DNA from: Coriobacteriaceae bacterium
GTDB taxonomy: Bacteria > Actinomycetota > Coriobacteriia > Anaerosomatales > D1FN1-002
NCBI GenBank assembly: GCA_013824215.1
Contig: PNNM01000060.1
Coordinates: 1 to 6,805 of the forward strand
Reading direction: 5' to 3'
Length of the DNA: 6,805 bases
In this document: positions 5,210 to 6,805 of the stretch, one piece after another
Numbering within the stretch: position 1 is the first letter of the stretch
How the letters are laid out: the number at the start of each line of letters is the position of its first letter
Made by a program: the position numbers and the translations under genes
The notes under the pieces: generated by a model
Seen by the model: only the letters and a program-made list of their open reading frames with translations
The model's database searches: none
What the model was told of the DNA's origin: nothing

Positions 5210-5342
5210 GTTCAGGCAAAGCGCAGGTGGTGCGTTTTCCCATAGAGTGCACTGTTTCGCCCTCGCCGGGCCTGCTTGCCTGAACAACACGCACCGCACC
5301 GGCGAGGGCGACCCTTTGCCCCCATAAGGCCTCGAGGACCGG
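5210..5342 (+). other. Long structured 5' leader of hemA, candidate cis-regulatory RNA
   Basis: Three inverted-repeat pairs lie in the predicted leader. Helix A pairs GTTCAGGCAA (5210-5219) with TTGCCTGAAC (5276-5285) and, past a 3-nt bulge, GCAGG (5223-5227) with CCTGC (5271-5275). Helix B is 13 bp, TCGCCCTCGCCGG (5257-5269) with its complement at 5299-5311. Helix C is GGTGCGT (5229-5235) with ACGCACC (5289-5295). The three cross each other in order, so they are either alternative folds or pseudoknots. CCTCG (5261-5265), part of helix B, could also pair with CGAGG (5333-5337) at the ribosome site. No T-tract follows, so control of translation or stability is likelier than termination. I recognise no cobalamin, T-box or other known class. 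The pairings are exact in the sequence; the function is inferred. Confidence 0.5.
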
Positions 5343-6692
5343 ATGCAGCTGACGCTCGTCGGCCTGTCTCACAAGACGGCCCCGATCGAGATCCGTGAGA
5401 AGCTGACCTTCCCTGCGCACCGCCAGGAGGAGGCGCTGTCGGTGCTCACCTCGGGACCCGAGGTCGCCGAGGCCGTCATCCTGTCGACCTGCAACCGCAC
5501 CGAGATCTACGCGGTGACCTCCGGCGAGGACGGCGCGGGAGCCATCATCGACTTCCTGTGCGACTACCACGCCCTCGACCGCCACGATCTCGTGCGCTAC
5601 CTGTACATGTCCGAGGGCGAGGTCGTGGTGCGGCACCTGTTCCGCGTCGTGGCCTCGCTCGACTCCATGGTCGTGGGCGAGGCGCAGATCCTCGGGCAGG
5701 TGAAAGAGGCATACGACCACTCATTCTCGTCGGGCGGTTGCTCGCGCGTGTTCAACAAGCTGTTCCGCCAGAGCTTCGAGGTGGGCAAGCGCGTGCGCAC
5801 CGAGACCGAGATCGGCGAGAGCGCCGTGTCCATCAGCTACGCGGCCGTCGAGCTGGCCAAGAAGGTCTTCGACTCCCTCGAAGCCCGCACGATCCTCGTC
5901 CTGGGCGCCGGCAAGATGTCCGAACTGACCGCGAAGCACCTTGTCAGCCAGGGTGTGAAGACGGTGCTCGTGGCCAACCGCACGCACGAGCGCGCGGTGG
6001 AACTGGCCGAGCGCTTCCATGGCGAGGCCATCCGCTTCGACGACCTGTACGCGCGGATGCGCGACGCCGACATCGTCATCAGCTCCACGGCCGCCACGCA
6101 CCACGTCATCACGAAGGAGCGCGTCGCCGAGGTCATGCGCACCCGCCACGGACGCCCGCTCTTCCTCATCGACATCGCCGTGCCGCGAGACGTCGAGCCA
6201 GCCGTCAACGACCTGTCCGGTGTGTTCGTCTACGACATCGACGACCTGTCCGGCGTGGTGGAGTCCAACCTCGAGGAGCGCATGCGCGAGGCCGAGAAGG
6301 CCGAAGGCCTGATCGAGGAGGAGATCGCCGGGTTCGAGGCGTGGCTCGAGTCGATGGAGGTCGTGCCCACCGTGGCGGCCATCCGCGCCAAGGCCGAGCA
6401 GGTGCGCGCCGGCGAGCTCGAGAAGGCTCTGAAGCGCTTGGGCGGCCTCTCGGAGAAGGAACTCGCCACCATCGACGCGCTGACCTCGGCGATCGTCAAC
6501 AAGATGTTGCATGCTCCCACGAGCCGCCTGAAAGAGCTCGCCGGCGAGAAGGACGGCTACGTCTACGTGGAGACCGCACGCCACCTCTACGAGCTCGACG
6601 ACGAGGAGAAGCACGGCGTCTCGCTGCTGAAAGGCCTGCTCGGCCGGGGTGAGAAGCACAAGAAGGAGACGGGGGAGTCTGTCGGTGCCTGA
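5343..6692 (+). CDS. hemA: Glutamyl-tRNA reductase HemA
   Basis: A 449-residue protein of normal family length. It reduces glutamyl-tRNA(Glu) with NADPH to glutamate-1-semialdehyde, the first committed step of C5-pathway tetrapyrrole synthesis. The N-terminal catalytic domain shows GLSHKTAP (7-14) and the nucleophile Cys50 in STCNRTE. The signature SLDSMVVGEAQILGQVKEAY spans 105-124. The NADPH-binding domain has LVLGAGKMSELTAKHL (185-200) and ANRT (211-214), then FLIDIAVPRD (274-283). A long helical spine and dimerisation domain fill 300-420, ending in a charged tail. The ATG at 5343 has GAGGA about 4 nt upstream and gives the canonical MxLTLVGLSH start. The gene is preceded by a structured leader and overlaps hemC by 8 nt. 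Confidence 0.98.
   Translation: MQLTLVGLSHKTAPIEIREKLTFPAHRQEEALSVLTSGPEVAEAVILSTCNRTEIYAVTSGEDGAGAIIDFLCDYHALDRHDLVRYLYMSEGEVVVRHLFRVVASLDSMVVGEAQILGQVKEAYDHSFSSGGCSRVFNKLFRQSFEVGKRVRTETEIGESAVSISYAAVELAKKVFDSLEARTILVLGAGKMSELTAKHLVSQGVKTVLVANRTHERAVELAERFHGEAIRFDDLYARMRDADIVISSTAATHHVITKERVAEVMRTRHGRPLFLIDIAVPRDVEPAVNDLSGVFVYDIDDLSGVVESNLEERMREAEKAEGLIEEEIAGFEAWLESMEVVPTVAAIRAKAEQVRAGELEKALKRLGGLSEKELATIDALTSAIVNKMLHAPTSRLKELAGEKDGYVYVETARHLYELDDEEKHGVSLLKGLLGRGEKHKKETGESVGA
6671..6677 (+). promoter_or_regulatory. Ribosome binding site of hemC
   Basis: GGGGGAG inside the end of hemA lies 7 nt before the GTG at 6685 and supports that start, which overlaps the hemA stop (6690-6692) by 8 nt. 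Confidence 0.7.
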
Positions 6693-6805
6693 GAAGCGCG
6701 AGAAGCTCACCATCGGGACGCGAGGCAGCAAGCTCGCGCTGTGGCAGTCCGCCTACATCAAGTCGCTGGTGGAGGAGCTCACCGGCGCCGAGGTCGCCCT
6801 CAAGG
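6685..6805 (+). CDS. hemC: Hydroxymethylbilane synthase HemC (5' end, partial)
   Basis: The first 40 codons of porphobilinogen deaminase are visible, and the window ends within the gene. The N-terminal family signature TIGTRGSKLALWQS (residues 9-22) is intact, including the Arg and Ser residues that contact the dipyrromethane cofactor and substrate in this family. The enzyme joins four porphobilinogens into hydroxymethylbilane. The catalytic Asp and the cofactor-carrying Cys lie beyond the edge. GTG at 6685 is chosen because it has a good ribosome site and leaves a short MPEKREK lead before the first strand. Translation is probably coupled to hemA. Confidence 0.95.
   Translation, partial: MPEKREKLTIGTRGSKLALWQSAYIKSLVEELTGAEVALK

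Noticed and set aside
5190..5210. T-box-like string GGGTGGTAC followed by AATGCGGG before hemA
   Set aside because: It recalls the T-box core, and HemA uses glutamyl-tRNA, but the ACCGCG part is interrupted, there is no room upstream for stem I and specifier loop between the divergent promoters, and the bases are better explained as an extended -10 (TG-G-TACAAT).
5257..5311. Intrinsic terminator or attenuator from the 13-bp GC-rich inverted repeat
   Set aside because: The loop is 29 nt and no T-tract follows the 3' arm, so it does not look like a rho-independent terminator.
5210..5342. Cobalamin riboswitch in the hemA leader
   Set aside because: No B12-box-like or GCCACTG core sequence in the right arrangement was found; only a short GCACTG is present.

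Overview
The window is GC-rich, densely packed DNA with short gaps, frequent GTG starts, 4-8 nt overlaps and strong G/C third-position bias. Gene content (tetrapyrrole synthesis plus cytochrome c maturation) and codon style suggest a high-GC actinobacterial lineage, possibly a respiring or anaerobic Coriobacteriia-like organism. The taxon is an inference only; no rRNA or other marker gene is present.

Layout. Positions 1-1893 (+) carry the end of a System I cytochrome c maturation (ccm) cluster: the 3' end of ccmA, then ccmB, ccmC and a ccmD-like small membrane gene. Positions 1961-4297 (+) carry a HemX/CcsA-like membrane protein, a SirC/Met8-type precorrin-2 dehydrogenase and a short-chain dehydrogenase that resembles 3-ketodihydrosphingosine reductases. 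Positions 4294-5096 (-) carry a two-gene unit of ribbon-helix-helix protein then GNAT acetyltransferase, with the architecture of a GNAT/RHH toxin-antitoxin module. Its stop codon shares the four bases CTAG with the SDR stop. Positions 5097-5342 are a divergent control region. Positions 5343-6805 (+) carry hemA (glutamyl-tRNA reductase) overlapping the start of hemC (hydroxymethylbilane synthase), which is cut by the window edge.

How the genes fit together. HemA and HemC make 5-aminolevulinate precursor and hydroxymethylbilane. SirC diverts precorrin-2 towards sirohydrochlorin and siroheme. HemX-like proteins are associated with HemA control or heme handling. The CcmABCD proteins move and load heme for c-type cytochromes. 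The window therefore reads as a heme supply-and-use locus into which an acetyltransferase/RHH pair is lodged on the opposite strand.

Most notable points. (1) An 18-bp perfect palindrome with a third half-site in exact 10-bp phase lies over the -10 and spacer of the predicted RHH/GNAT promoter, a good autoregulatory operator candidate. (2) The predicted 133-nt hemA leader begins with one arm of a long helix and contains three mutually crossing helices, consistent with a switching or pseudoknotted RNA; it matches no riboswitch family I recognise. (3) The SDR in this heme locus carries the KDSR-like PPDTxTPG motif. No CRISPR array, rRNA, tRNA, insertion sequence or convincing intrinsic terminator was seen.
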